Part shown: positions 7,094-9,391 of the stretch, piece by piece
Layout of the letters: each line of letters opens with the position of its first letter
How positions within the stretch are numbered: position 1 is the first letter of the stretch
Assembly (NCBI GenBank): GCA_946482325.1
Contig: CAMLRA010000160.1
Span: 1-9,391 of the forward strand
Length of the DNA: 9,391 bases
Source: an uncultured Chromatiaceae bacterium
GTDB lineage: Bacteria; Pseudomonadota; Gammaproteobacteria; Enterobacterales; Alteromonadaceae
Reading direction: 5' to 3'
Program-made: the position numbers and the translations under genes
The notes under the pieces: model-generated
Databases searched by the model: none
What the model was told of the DNA's origin: nothing
Seen by the model: the letters and a program-made list of their open reading frames with translations, nothing else

Positions 7094-7106
7094 GCCAGGC
7101 TTAGCC
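7088..7106. terminator. Symmetric hairpin shared by the DUF486 and djlA stop codons (possible bidirectional terminator)
   Basis: GGCTAAG (7088-7094) and CTTAGCC (7100-7106) are exact reverse complements around CCAGG. The DUF486 stop TAA is in the left arm (7091-7093) and the djlA stop, read on the minus strand, is in the right arm (7101-7103). The 7-base-pair stem would form in both transcripts. No T-run follows in either direction, so termination would be weak or factor-dependent. Confidence 0.4.
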
Positions 7107-7898
7107 GCGGTGTTGTTTCAACAGCTCGTAAGCAGCCTGAATTTGCTGAGTTTTTTGATTTGCCAATTCCAGCATTTCTTTCGGTAGCCCCTGTGACATC
7201 AGTTTGTCCGGGTGATGCTGTGACATCTGCTTTTTGTAGGCTTTTTTCAGCTCATTGTCGCTACAACTGGCTGCCACGCCAAGCAGCTGGTATGCATCCG
7301 CAACCGCGTCAGCAGCAGGCGTTTGCTGGGATTGACGCTGAGAAAAACGAGCTTCGGCTTCAAACCGCCCCAGCAAATATTGCAACCGGGTATTTGAGAT
7401 CGCCAGAGCGCCGGCGACTTGCTGTAGTAACTTCAGTTCAATGTCGCTCAAACGGCCATCGACATAGGCAACCGAGATTTGGATCTCCAGAAACATTTGC
7501 AATAAATCCGGCCGCCAGCGAAACGCCTGCCGTAATGTCAAAAGTTGTTGCTGCAGTGGGAAGTCGGTCGCTTTGCCTTCGCGAAAAGCCCGCTGTGCCT
7601 CTTGCTGCTGAGTAGAACCAAGGCCGAGCTGCTGCATAAAAGCCACGGCTTTATCGATATGCGCCGTTGTAACCACGCCATCTGCTTTAGCCAGATGCCC
7701 CATCACGGCAAAAGTGCTGTACATAAACAGCCCCTGTGCGTCGGCCTGATCGCGTTTTAGGCCAGCAAAACCACCCGCCTGCTCAAATTGTTGCTTTAAG
7801 CCCCGATCAAACCAATGACCGATAAAAACACCAGCAATAAGGCCAGGGATTTTAAACATGGCGAGGCCAAACAAACCGCCTAATAACTTGCCCCACAT
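7101..7898 (-). CDS. djlA: DjlA, membrane-anchored DnaJ-like co-chaperone
   Basis: DjlA is a type III J-domain protein anchored in the inner membrane. It stimulates DnaK and in E. coli is linked to the Rcs envelope-stress pathway. The 265-residue protein has a single Gly-rich transmembrane helix near residues 5-27 ending GHWFDRG, a TerB-like alpha-helical domain (about 55-180, with FAVMGHLAKADG and MFLEIQISVAYVDG), a Gln-rich linker, and a C-terminal J domain (about 200-262). The J-domain HPD motif is at 229-231, followed by KLMSQGLPKEM as in E. coli DjlA. I chose the ATG at 7898 because MWGK at the start of the membrane helix matches the family, and AGGAG lies 6 bases upstream. A longer form starting at 7967 would add 23 residues that overlap murU. 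It lies 2 bases after the murU stop, so translational coupling is likely. Confidence 0.95.
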   Translation of the reverse strand: MWGKLLGGLFGLAMFKIPGLIAGVFIGHWFDRGLKQQFEQAGGFAGLKRDQADAQGLFMYSTFAVMGHLAKADGVVTTAHIDKAVAFMQQLGLGSTQQQEAQRAFREGKATDFPLQQQLLTLRQAFRWRPDLLQMFLEIQISVAYVDGRLSDIELKLLQQVAGALAISNTRLQYLLGRFEAEARFSQRQSQQTPAADAVADAYQLLGVAASCSDNELKKAYKKQMSQHHPDKLMSQGLPKEMLELANQKTQQIQAAYELLKQHRG

Positions 7899-7900
7899 AA

Positions 7901-9391
<1,491 letters not shown>

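Overview
The window looks like a chromosomal core region of a gammaproteobacterium. Base composition is moderate. The gene set and protein styles suggest the Rheinheimera/Alishewanella/Arsukibacterium group or another Alteromonadales-like lineage. This placement is inferred from gene content and remembered family sequences, not from a search. There is no sign of phage, insertion sequence, integron, CRISPR, tRNA or rRNA.

Layout, left to right. The 3' three-quarters of rapA (RNA polymerase recycling ATPase) runs off the left edge and is followed 9 bases later by rluA (rRNA/tRNA pseudouridine synthase), both on the plus strand. After a 178-base intergenic stretch with two hairpins, a palindrome and a good sigma-70-type promoter comes an ompA-type porin gene with a strong terminator. 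Next is a plus-strand DUF3530 exported protein, convergent with a minus-strand Aer-like PAS chemoreceptor. The chemoreceptor diverges from a small plus-strand DUF486 membrane protein across a 141-base intergenic region that holds a second palindrome. Last, reading leftwards on the minus strand, is the tightly packed cluster amgK (runs off the right edge), murU and djlA.

Functional picture. rapA-rluA concerns transcription and RNA modification. ompA concerns outer-membrane and peptidoglycan anchoring. amgK-murU forms the anomeric-sugar-kinase/uridylyltransferase route that recycles N-acetylmuramate to UDP-MurNAc. djlA encodes a membrane-anchored DnaK co-chaperone. The convergent pair rapA-rluA / djlA matches the arrangement in E. 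coli K-12, where rluA and djlA are direct neighbours. Here four genes (ompA, DUF3530, the chemoreceptor, DUF486) lie between them. I see no clearly new multi-gene system. The most useful leads are the two intergenic palindromes, the altered peptidoglycan-binding motif of the OmpA protein, the HAMP-less Aer-like receptor, and the amgK-murU-djlA coupling.
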